Assembly: GCA_965153455.1 (NCBI GenBank)
Contig: OZ234497.1
Span: forward strand, 17,725,872 to 17,789,871
Length of the DNA stretch: 64,000 nucleotides
Origin: Sphagnum compactum
Lineage: Eukaryota > Bryophyta > Sphagnopsida > Sphagnales
Reading direction: 5' to 3'
Shown here: piece by piece, positions 1-11,921 of the stretch
How positions within the stretch are numbered: position 1 is the first letter of the stretch
How the letters are laid out: every line of letters starts with the position of its first letter
Made by a program: the position numbers and the translations under genes
Notes under the pieces: model-generated
Databases searched by the model: none
The model's input: the letters and a program-made list of their open reading frames with translations, nothing else
What the model was told of the DNA's origin: nothing

Positions 1-140
1 TAAATACAAAAATTTAAAACTATATATTAATATTTCTTAATAATTATTATATTAATCTAATAATATTTCATAATTGATTAATTATAATAATAATAACAAT
101 AATGTGATTTGTCACTAGCCTAGGTTAGCTATTTTATTAC

Positions 141-172
<32 letters not shown>

Positions 173-1017
173 GTCACTTGTTAGACTATTATGATTTACT
201 ATAATTAAGTTTTCATTTTTTTACGAAATAAAAATTAGTTCATAATAAGTACATTAGTCATTTGAAAAGAATTTAATAATAATTTAATAATATATTTAAA
301 TTTTTATAATTACTTCAATAATTATAGAATTATTTTTCTTATCATTCTAATATCATCATCATTATGATCATTATGTAACAAGATATTATTGTTTTTAAAT
401 TTTAGTTAAAGATAATATTTAAATGTAGTTTTTATTACATGTAATTAATATTAATATATAATATAATATTAATACAAATAATAATAAATTTCATTTTTAA
501 TAATTTTAAAAAATATAATAAAATGGTTTGGATAAACCTATAATATGGGCACAATATATTTAACAAATATCTTATGTATAATTTTGATATACTCAAAATA
601 TATACCATTTAATGTAACCATAATATCGAGGCCATTTATGATAATAATAATATTTGAATACACATTTAATATGGTTGTTCATATACATTCAAATTATACA
701 TTTATAAATCCTAATACACCGAACTATATTTTTTAAAATTCACAAAATATACCTTTATATACTTATAGGGTTACAACTAAATTGGTCACATTTGCAACTA
801 ATGGGACATAAATTGTTCTTCTTGGATGAAAACTTAACTAAATGTTGTTCACATGGAAGGATGAACACCAAACTAGTTGCAAACTAGTTGCATTGTAGTT
901 GCAAATATGACCAACACAAGAAATAGTTGCAAAAATGTCCAAATGTAGTTGCAAATAACTAATAGTCGCATGTAGTCGCAAAGAGATTGGTTACATTTTA
1001 GCCAATTTCTACTAATG
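1..1017. mobile_element. CACTA-type DNA transposon, right-hand end (AT-rich, partial)
   Basis: The stretch up to about 780 is extremely AT-rich with a TAT/ATT microsatellite near 139-170. From about 780 to 1000 it carries repeated TAGTTGCAA/TAGTCGCA motifs. Read on the minus strand from 1017 it begins with a degenerate CACTA terminus (CATTAGTAGAAATTGGC) followed by AAAATGTAACC and GCGACTACATGCGA. This closely parallels the left end of the complete CACTA at 37808, which has the same AT-rich interior. The terminus falls where MULE coding sequence stops, so this element appears inserted into the MULE. The other end lies outside the window. No coding capacity is seen; the short frame at 545-736 is random AT-rich sequence. 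Confidence 0.6.
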
Positions 1018-2617
1018 TATGTTTATGAAGGCTTTCTCTCACAGCAACCCTCCCACGCTCTTTGAAGTCATCAATTGTTTCTCCATGATTGATGGACATG
1101 TACATCACATCATGAAGGTCTTGGAGGATTCCACCCTGCACTTCCACATCTTTGATTTTTTCAGTACCACGTAAGCGCCATGCTTTGAGAACATGCCAAC
1201 AACAAAGGTAGATGGGAACCTTGTCCATACCCCATACGACCCTAATAAGGACACATATGCAATAAAATCTCCATGAGTGGATGGGGTTAGTAACCCATAA
1301 AATGCATTTGAAGTAATCAAGAATTTTATGAAAGATATTAAAAAACATTTAAGGAAATAAACACAAAGTCGATACTAGGTATAAAACTAACCGTAATGCC
1401 TTCAATTCTTGAGGTGCATCATCAACGAGAAAACATGATGGTTTCCAATGTGGCATGTGTGATAACATCTTCTCTTTTAATGGTTTCAACCATTCGATCA
1501 AATCTTGAACTGTTTGCCTACTTGTAATGATCCAGGCTAAAGGGACACCCGTGCGATGATCATCAAACCCCATCAAGGTGAATAGATGGAATTTCATGTC
1601 ATTTGTGCCAAATGTGGCATCCACAGAAATGGCACCATTGTGACCATATGATAGCATGGACTCGCATTGAGTTGGTGTTTGAATACCTATGGTGAATGGG
1701 ACTTGAGTTCCGTTGATTTCACCAACATCTTGGAAAAAAAACACATCTTCCGGATGTTGGAGAGCCCAAGACCGAATTGAAATTGCAGGGTTAGTGTGTA
1801 AACGCCAACTCCCTTTCTTATGTTTCCGATCCAAATATGCAATGTCTTGAAGCCGAATGAAATCATCTTGTGTCATGCTTTGACCTGCATTCACACGTTC
1901 CCACCAAATTGCTTTATGCTTGTCATATATTTGTTTGGTCATGTAACCTAAGCTTAGTTGGGCCCATATGTGGTCTTTCAATGCTTGTGACATGCGTGGA
2001 GCATAAGAGACATACGAGAAATGGACTTTGGGTCATGCTCTCCATGTGCGAATGACCCATCAATTCGTGTATGGGCCTTATGATAAATTGTGATCTCAAC
2101 CACATCAGGTCGTGTGATAGACGTTTGATTGAGAATGACGCTAGGCATCCTCGTTTAATAGATCGAGTGTGGGTTGAATTTTCTCGATAGTCCTCTGGTC
2201 CATATCCGCATTGATACCTAGACCAAAAAACTTTCAAAACGTAAATGATTACATCTTTGGTATATGAATTAAAGAAATTAAAAAGGTTAATGCCATAAAT
2301 GTTTACCATGTATGCCCGAGGTGGTTTTTGATAGTTGGTTGCTTGACATCCGTTTGGCTTGGAAAGTTTTTGTAAACATTCCATTCCACAGGGGTGCTTG
2401 TATCCCCTCGTTCACCTTCCAAGAATTCCGAGATGCGAGCATATGGAACATAAGCAAATTGAATGGTCACTTTATTTTGCCCTCCATGGCGTATCCCAGA
2501 CGTCCACACCAAGTCTTTGTTTGAGAAAGGGGACTTGGTGGGGTTTTGGACATGAATGGAATGGGACTTTGGAACCCTTCCCATGATTGAAGGAAGTAGG
2601 ACAAATTCCTGCACCAA
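1018..2617 (-). pseudogene. MULE (Mutator-like) transposase relic
   Basis: Minus-strand fragments in different frames together resemble a plant Mutator-like transposase, the DDE enzyme that cuts and inserts MULE elements. An N-terminal piece lies at 2303-2617. A middle piece around 2100-2260 contains RGCLASFSIKR. The core frame at 1349-1993 has the first catalytic-type block ISVDATFGTN (about residues 121-130) and a second block with FLVDDAPQE. The C-terminal piece at 1018-1340 has CCWHVLKAW. A short intron may separate the core from the C-terminal piece near 1345-1395. Frame changes between pieces and the CACTA junction at 1017, which removes the rest, make it non-functional. The family call rests on motif order, and the exact exon borders are uncertain. 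Confidence 0.7.
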
Positions 2618-2901
2618 GAGAATTTATAATTCTCTAAACATTCATCATTGAACAAAAACCCAAAATGCAATACATACATGGCTCCTTTAAAATCAATGTT
2701 GTGACTTGGAATTCCCATTACAACACCCATATCATGATATAAAATACCTACTATTCCAATGTACGTAACGTACAATACTTGCATTATGAACCCATATACT
2801 AAAACAAACTTTGGCAATACCCACATTGAGCTATTAAACCTCCCATCATTGAAAATGTTCACATATGCAATACCCGTATTGTCTTAAACCCATAGTGTCT
2901 G
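2618..2901. other. MULE flank with CAATACC-type motifs, no gene
   Basis: AT-rich DNA upstream (minus strand) of the MULE relic. It contains several spaced copies of a GCAATACCCACAT-like motif that also occurs at the start of each unit of the following tandem duplication. No convincing reading frame is seen. Confidence 0.4.
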
Positions 2902-4149
2902 AAAACCCCATGTAGCAATACCCACATAATGATAATTAATGCACATTGTTTGAGAGGTGCAAAATGCAATACCTACCTTAAGCCATAAAACCCACACTGG
3001 TTGTGAGTAGTCAATGCATTAATCGCATATGGGTATGAAAAAATAAACTACAAAGAGATATTGAATATGAAGTATCCGTGTAAAGGTATAAAACCTTTAT
3101 TTATGGTTGTATACTTAATGAAATTTGATGCCCTTTCTATATCCAATAACTAGGAAATGAAAAGAGGTTGAATTGTGAAAATAAAAACAAAAAAACAAAA
3201 GAAGTAACAAGAGACAAATGCATACCTTTAAGAATAAAAGATGACAACGTTCCACCAAAGTTTATAGTCCCAATTGAAAACGCAACCCTAAAAAATCATA
3301 ATTCGTACAAAAATGGGTTAGAAAATATTAAACTCTAGCAACTATGGAACATATGGAAACAAAGGAGATTCATAATTATGGTATAGATCTAAACAAGTGA
3401 AAAAATAAAAAACCAATACAATGAGCAAAATTTAAAGTATAAACCTTAGGTTCTGAAATATATGAACCAAATTCCTATACACTAAATAATAAAGCATAAC
3501 CCTAAAAATCCAAATGATATTTTGCAAAACCCCATGTAGCAATACCCACATAATGATAATTAATGCACACTGTTTGAGAGGTGCAAAATGCAATACCTAC
3601 CTTAAGCCATAAAACACACACTGGTTGTGGGTAGTCAATGCATTATTCGCATATGGGTATGAACAAATAAACTACAAAGAGATATTGAATATGAAATATC
3701 TGTGTAAAGGTATAAAACCTTTATTTATGGTTGTATACTTCATGAAATTTGATGCCCTTTCTATATCCAATAACTAGGAAATGAAAAGAGGTTGAATTGT
3801 GAAAATAAAAACAAAAAAACAAAAGAAGTAACAAGAGACAAATGCATACCTTTAAGAATAAAAGATGACAACGTTCCACCAAAGTTTGTAGTCCCAATTG
3901 AAAACGTAACCCTAAAAAATCATAACTCATACAAAAATGGGTTAGAAAATATTAAACTCTAGCAACTATGGAACATAGGAAACAAAGGAGATTCATAATT
4001 ATGGTATAGATCTAAACAAGTGAAAATATCAAAAACCAATACAATGAGCAAAATTTAGAGTATAAACCTTAAGTTCTGAAATATGTGAACCAAATTCTTA
4101 TACACTAAATAATAAAGCATAACCCTAAAAATCGAAATGATATTTTTTC
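2902..4149. repeat. Tandem duplication, two 624-bp units
   Basis: Unit 1 (about 2902-3525) and unit 2 (about 3526-4149) start with the same AAAACCCCATGTAGC and stay alignable to their ends, with only scattered substitutions and small indels. Both carry the block containing TTAAGCCATAAAAC, a purine-rich AAAACAAAAAAACAAAAG tract, and an ending CCTAAAAATC-AAATGATATTTT. The minus-strand frame at 3721-3930 lies wholly inside unit 2, is hydrophobic and low-complexity, and is not maintained as a recognisable protein. The high similarity indicates a fairly recent duplication. Confidence 0.85.
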
Positions 4150-4639
4150 ATAAGCCTTATTACAACCCTAATTATACAAACCCTAACAAAAAAACGTCTT
4201 AGTGATATATGCCCTAAACCCAAAAAACTATACAAATTATATAATGCAAAATATGTTAATATTTAAAAACAATCAAATAAAATTTCATACAAAACCAAAA
4301 AAGAAGATATGTCTTTTGCCTTTGTGTGGGCCTTTGTGTGATCTTTCCAACTTAATTTTTTCCACTCTTTTTGAAGAAGATATAGAATGCAATTGTACTA
4401 CTTCACATATGTGTAAACCCTAAAAATTTCCCCCCAAATTTAGCCTACTTTAGATTAATTACTATACATTTGTGAAAAACTTATTAATTAATTTATGTGT
4501 CTCAGCCCTAAACCTAAACCATAATCCAATAGTACATACTTATAATAATTACATGAAAAGAGTATTGTAATGTCCATTCAATAATAAATTAGGTAAACAA
4601 AATTTAGTAAGATTGAGGGGGGGGTGGGGGTGGAAAAAA
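4150..4639. other. AT-rich spacer, no gene seen
   Basis: No recognisable coding sequence, RNA gene or mobile element. The 73-codon plus-strand frame at 4202-4423 has no recognisable motif and is best regarded as chance. Confidence 0.5.
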
Positions 4640-5345
4640 TGAGTAGGTAGTTAATTAGGTATTTGGCTATGTAAAAACATAGATAGATAGGTAGTTAGGT
4701 AGATAGGCAAGTTAGTACATAAGAAACAAGTTACATTATCAAGGTGACTAAGGTTTGTAAAATACTTATGTCAATAGGGTGGTTGTGTATGTAGGGTAGG
4801 TAGTTAGTATAGTGGTTAAGTTAGTAGGGTATGTAATTAATAGGGTAGCTAGGTTAGTAGGGTAGGTGGTCAGTACAGTAGCTAGGTCAATAGGATAACT
4901 AGTTATTAGGGTAGCTGTGTCAGTAGGGGATAATAAATAAGGTACAAAATGTAGGTATTGCATTTAGGGTAGGATCTTCGTATAAAGAAGGCTTAAACCC
5001 CACATGCGTATTTTTGGTGTGACCCAAAATGCAGGTATTGCATTTAGGGTAGGATCTTCATATAAAGATGTTTAAACCCCACATGCGTACTATCGAAATG
5101 GCCCAAAATGCAAGTATTGCATTTAGGGTAGGGTCTTCGTATAAAGAAGGCTTAAACCCCACATGCGTATTTTTGGTGTGACCCAAAATGTAGGTATTGC
5201 ATTTAGGGTTTAGGGTAATTAATAGGGAAGCTAGGTTAGTAGGTAGGTGGTTAGTACAGTAGCTAGGTCAATAGGATAACTAGTTATTAGAGTAGTTGTG
5301 TTAGAAGGGGATAATAAATAAGGTACCAAGGTTGGTGCAGTACTT
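4640..5345. repeat. TAGG/GTAGTTAG low-complexity tract, duplicated around an 80-bp array
   Basis: Degenerate GTAGGTAG, GGTTAGTAGGGTAGG and similar words fill 4640-4945. A close second copy of about 4835-4945 recurs at about 5217-5325 (both contain AGCTAGGTCAATAGGATAACT and end in GATAATAAATAAGGTAC), bracketing the 80-bp repeats. Minus-strand frames here encode only low-complexity TYPT/LTTY strings and are not genes. Confidence 0.75.
4946..5216. repeat. 80-bp tandem repeat with TTTAGGG motifs, about 3.4 copies
   Basis: Units start at 4946, 5026, 5105 and 5185 with AAAATG(T/C)A(G/A)GTATTGC. Each has CATTTAGGGT, a CTTC(G/A)TATAAAGA segment and AAACCCCACATGCGTA. The last partial unit runs into TTTAGGGTTTAGGG, two plant-type telomere units in a row. 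Spacing is 80, 79 and 80 bp. Confidence 0.85.
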
Positions 5346-6390
5346 ATGAAGGTAGAAAAGTGAGCAGGGTAGCTATGTGTGAGGTCACGTCCAGGGAAAA
5401 ACGACCAAGAACCAAAAAAAAAAAAGTACAATGGTCAGCAGCAAAAAGAAATGGACTGTCATGAACCCCATCCGGCGCTGAATGAAAAAACGCAAGGCAT
5501 CCAGTGGACAGAACGGCCAACTGGTGCATTGGTGGCTGTTGGTTCACTCTGGCTGAAATTGTCCACTGATTCAGTTTTGTACAGTTTTGGTACCTTTGAA
5601 ATTTTCATTGGGTGCCATTTTTTCTTGGTAAGTTCACATGTGCTCAGGGTTTTTTTTAATTTATTTTTATAAGATTTAGATTAATTTATTGTGATGTACC
5701 TGAAATGATGATCATGCATAAGACAATTTAGCCAAATTTGGTTACAAACAAGATGTGAAATTTTTAAAAAAAGTTTAAGCATCCTTCACATTTTTTGGTT
5801 ACATACTAGAACCCAATAGAGAAACCTGGTGATTAAATTTTTTTATAAAAAGGTCAAAATTTGGCGACTAAAAAACCCAGAAAAGCCACATTTTCTTAAC
5901 CATTTTGAAAAAGAATATCTACCTAGTAGCCAATTGGCTAACTTTAGAAAACAAAAAAGAAAATTCACCAAATGCCAATCTCATTGGCATTGATGTATTG
6001 ATTGCTATTCATTTGGTTCTTTTGCCAAAAAGTCTGTCCCACTGATCATCATCATTTTGGCAAAGACTTTGGAGACCAAAAGGGGACAGAAACGCCAACA
6101 GGAGAGAGGTAGGAGCTTGCACTAAGGTGAAGTAGAGTGAGGTCAGACTCCAGCGAAAGGGGGGTATGCATGGTACTTTCTCGAAGTATACATGGTATAC
6201 TTTGGTCTCTGGGTCAAAGAGAAAAACACCAAGCAAACATTTTTGGAACTTTGTGTGGGTCAGGTTCTTTTTACACCTTGGGTGCCTACTTTAGACAACC
6301 CTTTGGCCCACTCAATAATGGGTTGCTGCCCTTGACAAAATGGGAGCACATGAAAATAAAAAAGGTTAAGAAAAAAGGAAAATGAAATTA
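5346..6390. other. Moderate-GC stretch, unassigned
   Basis: This is less AT-rich than its surroundings and holds a 97-codon plus frame (5379-5672) and a 75-codon minus frame (6009-6236). A GGTAAGT donor-like site lies at about 5618. No domain is recognisable in either frame. It may be a relic of a gene or of a retroelement leader. Confidence 0.3.
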
Positions 6391-9300
6391 TTGCATAACT
6401 TTGGCCATTTCAATGTCCATTATTGTCTCAGTGTTTTTAACTTTTGATGGCATAGTTGCTTTCTTCTATATATGTATATGGCAAATGGGCTTACATCATT
6501 CATGCATGGGTTGTCTTGACCGTCATGTCATCATGTATCCATCCACGATGGCATGGCTGTTGAAACACTAAAGTATTGAACATAACCGGCATGTTTATAT
6601 TTACTGAAATTGTGTCCCCCAACAAATTTCAATAAAAAAATGGCATTCTTTCAAACAAAGAGAATTTTCACAAAAAAATTATTAAAAAAGTTCAAGTTGA
6701 AATTTGGTGATTAATTGCCAGAAATAAAAATATTGCTTTCGATTTAGTAGTTTAAGAAACCTTTGAGTGTCCCATTCAATAGTGCAAAAATTAGGGTTCA
6801 AGTGGTCAACACTGTTTCAAATTTCTCACCCACCATGTCTCATGTTAAAACACTAAGAAAAGATCAATGTTCTGTTAATGTTTCAAATGTAATGCATGGA
6901 TCTTATAAATAGTTTTTAGAATGAACAATTCCCTATTGGAAATTAGGGTTATTATTTGTAGTGTCCACCTCAACTTCACTTTAGGCTTCAATGCATCTTT
7001 GAAACACAATTGATGAAAGGTTTCATGAACAATTGGTGTAAGCTTCACAAATTCATGAATGGGAGGTTTTTTTGCACATTTAATCAAAGCTTCAAGGAAG
7101 TTTTGAAAGGTGGTTCAATGCACACTTGATGGGAACTCCAAATAATATATTGATGATTTTTATTTTTTCTATTTGTGAAGCTTTAAAGTACATTTTCTTC
7201 AACTTTTCCTACCATATATTTGTGTACACAAAGTTGTAGACATGAACCTTGTATGAAGTTCATATTTTGTTGAATGCATACAATTATTGGCCTATGAACT
7301 TAAAGATGTTCATTTGCATGAAAATTTTCTTGATATCAAGCTACCAATTGTTTTAACCAACTACTAGAAATTGTTGTTTATTAAATCATTGGAATTGGTG
7401 TTTAGTATTGTATTAAGGTTTCAATGTTCTAATGTCATGTAACAATGATGCTAACCTTTGCATCACCATGATTAACAACAAATGTGAAAGCTTGGCAATA
7501 TAATAAGAAAGATCTTCCCAAAAAATTACATTTGAACATTTTCAAATTCTACACAATAAATATAAGAAATTACTCAACACAATTATTTGTCATACTTTGT
7601 TGTTGTCATTAACACACAATGATGTTTATTTGATTCTTCATATCACATGACGAGTTGAAATGGTGATAGTTTCAAATAAATAGTCCTTTTGTTAGGTAAT
7701 ACGCTATTTAATAAATAAATAATTCCATCATAATAAAAACACTTTTATAATCCTCAAGTTACTTATTATTGTCAAGTTAGGTTCCCAATATTTCACAAAT
7801 ACATCTAGAGTCATCAAAGGCCAATACAATCACTTTAAGACTTTAAAAGTTATGTGTAATTATACATTGCAAGTTTTAAGGACAATTCCTTATCAATGAC
7901 AAAATAACATAATATTTATTTATTCAATGATGTATTATTATAGTTAGAGTCATTGAAATCACATAGCTAATTTCAATGGTGATTTTTCTTACAACACATA
8001 TGCAAGCATAAATATTTGGCATTTCAAACCAAGATCCTTCTCTCAAGGAATACACTACCAAGTTTAAGTTTTTCATCCATTAATTATACACATACAAATT
8101 AATTTTATTCTAGATTCATTAATATCAACCAATCCCATTATGTTCTATTACTTGTTGGAAATTTCAATGCTTGAAGGGTATGTTTACTTGGGCGTAATTA
8201 ACATTTCATTAATTTCATTAGTTTAATGTTATAGTATTTATATATAACCACTTCAATGATTCTTATAACATTTAAATTTTAAAGATGGGTTAGGGTTTTA
8301 CACCATAATTAACAAAAAGTAAGTTGTGCATTGTTTGTTTTAATGCATGGTGCATTACATGTTTCCTAAAAATATCATTGCTTAATACAAGATTGATTTT
8401 TCAATGAATCCATAATATGAGTAATTAGACATTATGTCAAAGCTTTAGTTTTTGAAAGTTACATGAATTATTTACAAAACATAAAAACATTGATTGTATA
8501 TAAATTGGCAATGCAAAAATTCTTGGATCCAAGTTCCATATATAGTGGCTTCAAATCTCCATGGGACATCCATGCCCTTGACCTTTTTACATTAGAGCAA
8601 TGCTTTCAAACCCCATCAAATGGAGTCATTTGATTGTCGAGACCTCTTTTGGGATGTGGTTATCTAACACACATGGCACAACAAAAGGTTTGCTTTGTTG
8701 AAGTTGTATTCATCCCACAAATTGAGTGCTTCCTTTATAAGTGGTGAAGAGACCATACTTGGTGGGAAGTGTCAATTTGTTTGTTGAAAATGTAACATTA
8801 GTGAAACACTACAAAAGCCTTGAATCAAAAGTGATATTGAATTCAAAAGTGATATTTACTGATACATGATGAAACATTGATTGTGCAAGTGGGCGTGCAA
8901 GCATGCTAAAGTAGGCCAATTGGTGATTCTTGTTCAAAAAGTAAAAGTAAGTGGAAAGTAGATTTTTCATTTTTCAAGTTTTAGGCCTTTTAACGATGTT
9001 GTAAATTTTGGGGAATACTTGCCATATCAAATAAACCATACATGGCCATGCCCAATATTCAAGCTATTTTATTTATTTATTGCAAGTTTATATATGATAC
9101 ATTTTCCAAATCAAATTATTCAAATGATGTGTTATTAATGTTCGAACCATCATGCATATTGATACATAATTTTTGGAACTTGAATCTTTCAATTATGACA
9201 ATGTTAAGCCTTTCAAAGTAAAAAAAATTCTTACATAAGTCTAAAGCAATTAAAATTTACTTTTCAATATAAATTACAAATGTATTTTGTGTTTGTAACA

Positions 9301-9979
9301 TGATAAAGCACACTTTCTTTGAGGAAGCCATGAGAATGAATTTAAAAAATGAAAGATCATGATTATACTTTATGTTTACTTTGTGCAAAATGGGACAACA
9401 CCAAATCAAAAAAAGTGAATGAAAGTAGGTTGGAAAAAATGTAAACACAACATCTTAAGCTTTTAAAAACTTTTTCAAGTCATACAACATATGCTCATGT
9501 AATTTAAACATTAATTTTCAAAGAACGTGTCCTACTTTTTAACTTCCAAAGTTGACAATTTTGTTTTCCTACATTCTCATGATACTTTTTTGACCTACTT
9601 TAACATGTTTATGCCCAATTATTAACTACTTTCCATAGGTACCAATGTCAATATGGTCCTAATGACTTCACCAACATTGTTGAAGACATTATTTAATAGC
9701 ATAATTTGTAGCCCAAAAAATATAATGTTACAAGTAAAGTGACAAGGGACCAAGGGATTTAGATAAAAAACTAGGAAGCTCCATCAAAAGGGATTACATT
9801 AAAGCCAACTTCATAATGAATACCCTATTTTTTTATAAAAACACATATCAAAAGTGTGTTTCATCCAACAAAAACATTGTAATGCAAATAATTTACATGT
9901 TCATGGGGACCTAAAAGTTGGAGAGGTTTGACTTCTTAGCACATTTGTCACAAGATATGAAGGATTTTGTTATTGAACG
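6391..9979. other. AT-rich intergenic DNA, no gene seen
   Basis: About 3.6 kb with only short frames (for example 6875-7087 and 9257-9448, both minus) lacking recognisable motifs. No RNA genes, arrays or terminal repeats were found by eye. Probably old, decayed repeat DNA. Confidence 0.5.
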
Positions 9980-11921
9980 GTTGAAGCTTGGGCTTTTAAT
10001 GTCCTAGATAATGGCCAAACACAAACTCCAAGCCAAGGACATCATGAATGGTTCATTGGATTTGACTAAGGACATGTTCTTCATTTAATAAGATGTTCAA
10101 TTCCTATTAGGAAAGTTAGCCCATGAAACATACCAACTACACAAAAATGATGCAAAAAGTGTGCATATGCATGTCCAACAAAATCCACATTATGTGTTTT
10201 ACTATTGAGAATTTGACCTTGAAATAAAAGGTTCATTGATAGGTCACAATATGCCCTTCATTGTGGGAATCCAAACACAATGCAAAAGGAGATGATGATT
10301 ATACATGGGCACCAAAGGGTTGTTGCTATTGATGCCACATTTGACACCAATGAAAACAAGGTGTTTCAAATCCTTACGTGTAGTGAAACATGTTTTGTGT
10401 TTAATTGTCCTTCACCATTTCAATTGTAGATGTTGCACAAACTAATTTCTACCTTTACATTGTTGTGATTTTATTCTTTTTTTATACAATGATGATGTTT
10501 GATGAGTGGCACAATAGCATTTCGGTTGCATATTGTATCACATTGTTGTCAAAAAAAAAATCCAACACGATGGATGTGTGCTTTGAATGATCACATTCAC
10601 CAAAATAGTCCAAATTGGTTACCCAATGTTTTCATATTGATTGTACAAAAGAAAATATAAATAGCCTCAAGTAATCCCCACAAGCATTATCTAGAATTAA
10701 CTTTAACTAGTGTGAACCCGGTGCATAATGCACCCGTCGAGCTCCCCCCCGCCCGGTCCTTCCCATTGCCCACTCCGGTTCTTTACCTCGTCGACCCCCC
10801 CCCCTCCTTCGCATTTTCCATGGTGTCACATGGTGGCCTTTCCATTTACATTTAAAAGTATCTTAAGGCAAAAGAAGAAGAATTATGGAAACTCAAATCT
10901 ATTTCACCATAGCAAAAAAATACCTAATCTTCAAAAAATCCCTCTAAAAGAAACCAAAATCCTTCAAGACATATAATTATAACTCTATTATTAAAATGTT
11001 GAATTGTAAAATAATATTATTTTGCACACACAAAAAAAAGGAGAAAAGACTTGGAAAATTGTCTTTTTCAGTTTTAGATGTGTTTTTTTCCCACAAAAAA
11101 AAGGATGTCAAAAATTGTCACATTAACAATATTTTTTAAAAAAAGAAAAAAAAATTGCCACTAAGCATCCAATTTTTTCCAAAATCAAATTAAATCCGCC
11201 CGTGCTGGCCCCCCCCCCCCCCCCCCCCGAGACATCATGGCAATTTCTAAGAATTTGCTTTTCAAAGATGTTTCCCAACTGCCCTAACTGCCGCCGGTTC
11301 CGGCGTAATGTTAAAACGCATAACGTCTTGTGACACACAGACACCATGTTAGCTTTTATATATAAGATTAATGTTTTTGATACTAATGTTATTTTTATTG
11401 TATGTCATTTTCCTTGCCCAATCCATGGTTTAACTTTCCCATTACACCTTCATGTGTCTTTGCCTTCTTATAGAATTATATGGCCTTACACAACCATCTT
11501 CCTTCACACATGACATGTGAAAAGAACATGCCAAATGCAAGCATGCATTAAGATTAAAAAACCTAGAGCTATATGTCAAGGTGTTGTAAGGGTGGGCAAC
11601 ATTATGTATGATAAGGTGGGTCCATTTGGAATTGGTATTAAAACATGGGCCATGGCAAGTTGAGATCTTTGACCCTCAAATACCTTACAACAAATGCATT
11701 TTGGGATTATATGGAGGAAAATTACTTGTTTAAAACTCATATGTGTGGTGGTGGTTAGGTACAAAATTTTGCCATATGTTGGGCAAGATACTAATGCAAC
11801 AATTGAAAGGTATTGTAAAACACTAAATTTTCAATTAAAAGTTGAAAAAAGTAAGATGGTTGGTCATCACATGGACCAATGCATTCACGAGCTTACTAGA
11901 AGGTTATATTTGAGGCCATAA
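9980..11921 (+). pseudogene. MULE transposase relic, split by a Helitron-like insert
   Basis: On the plus strand around 10245-10270 the translation reads FIVGIQTQC and at about 10320-10370 VAIDATFDTN. These match the spacing of the same blocks in the MULE at 1018-2617 (FTIGIQTPTQC ... ISVDATFGTN). The C-terminal end is at about 11770-11921 (TNATIERYCKTLN ... HMDQCIHELTRRL), matching the N-(I/A)-ESY-like and W/D-helix tail of MULE transposases. Stops and frameshifts lie throughout, and 10707-11367 is foreign sequence. The relic is older and more decayed than the minus-strand copy. Confidence 0.55.
10707..11367 (-). mobile_element. Candidate non-autonomous Helitron, 661 bp
   Basis: Read on the minus strand the segment begins with TC (11367-11366) followed by TTATATATAAAAGC and ends with CTAG (10710-10707). 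A perfect hairpin (GGTGCAT/ATGCACC, 10720-10734) sits nine bases before CTAG. The flanks are A on the 5' side and T on the 3' side, the A^T target expected of Helitrons, with no target duplication. It lies inside a MULE relic, which supports insertion. The interior is markedly GC-richer, with C tracts including 20 C at 11209-11228. The plus frame 10728-10976 and minus frame 11123-11347 fall within it and show no Rep/helicase motifs, so it would depend on another element for movement. Confidence 0.6.

Noticed and set aside
545-736. 63-codon frame near the window start
   Set aside because: Isoleucine-rich chance frame in extremely AT-rich transposon DNA.
4946-5216. CRISPR array
   Set aside because: Units are 80-bp direct tandem repeats without unique spacers, and the genome is a plant's; no array of that kind is present anywhere in the window.
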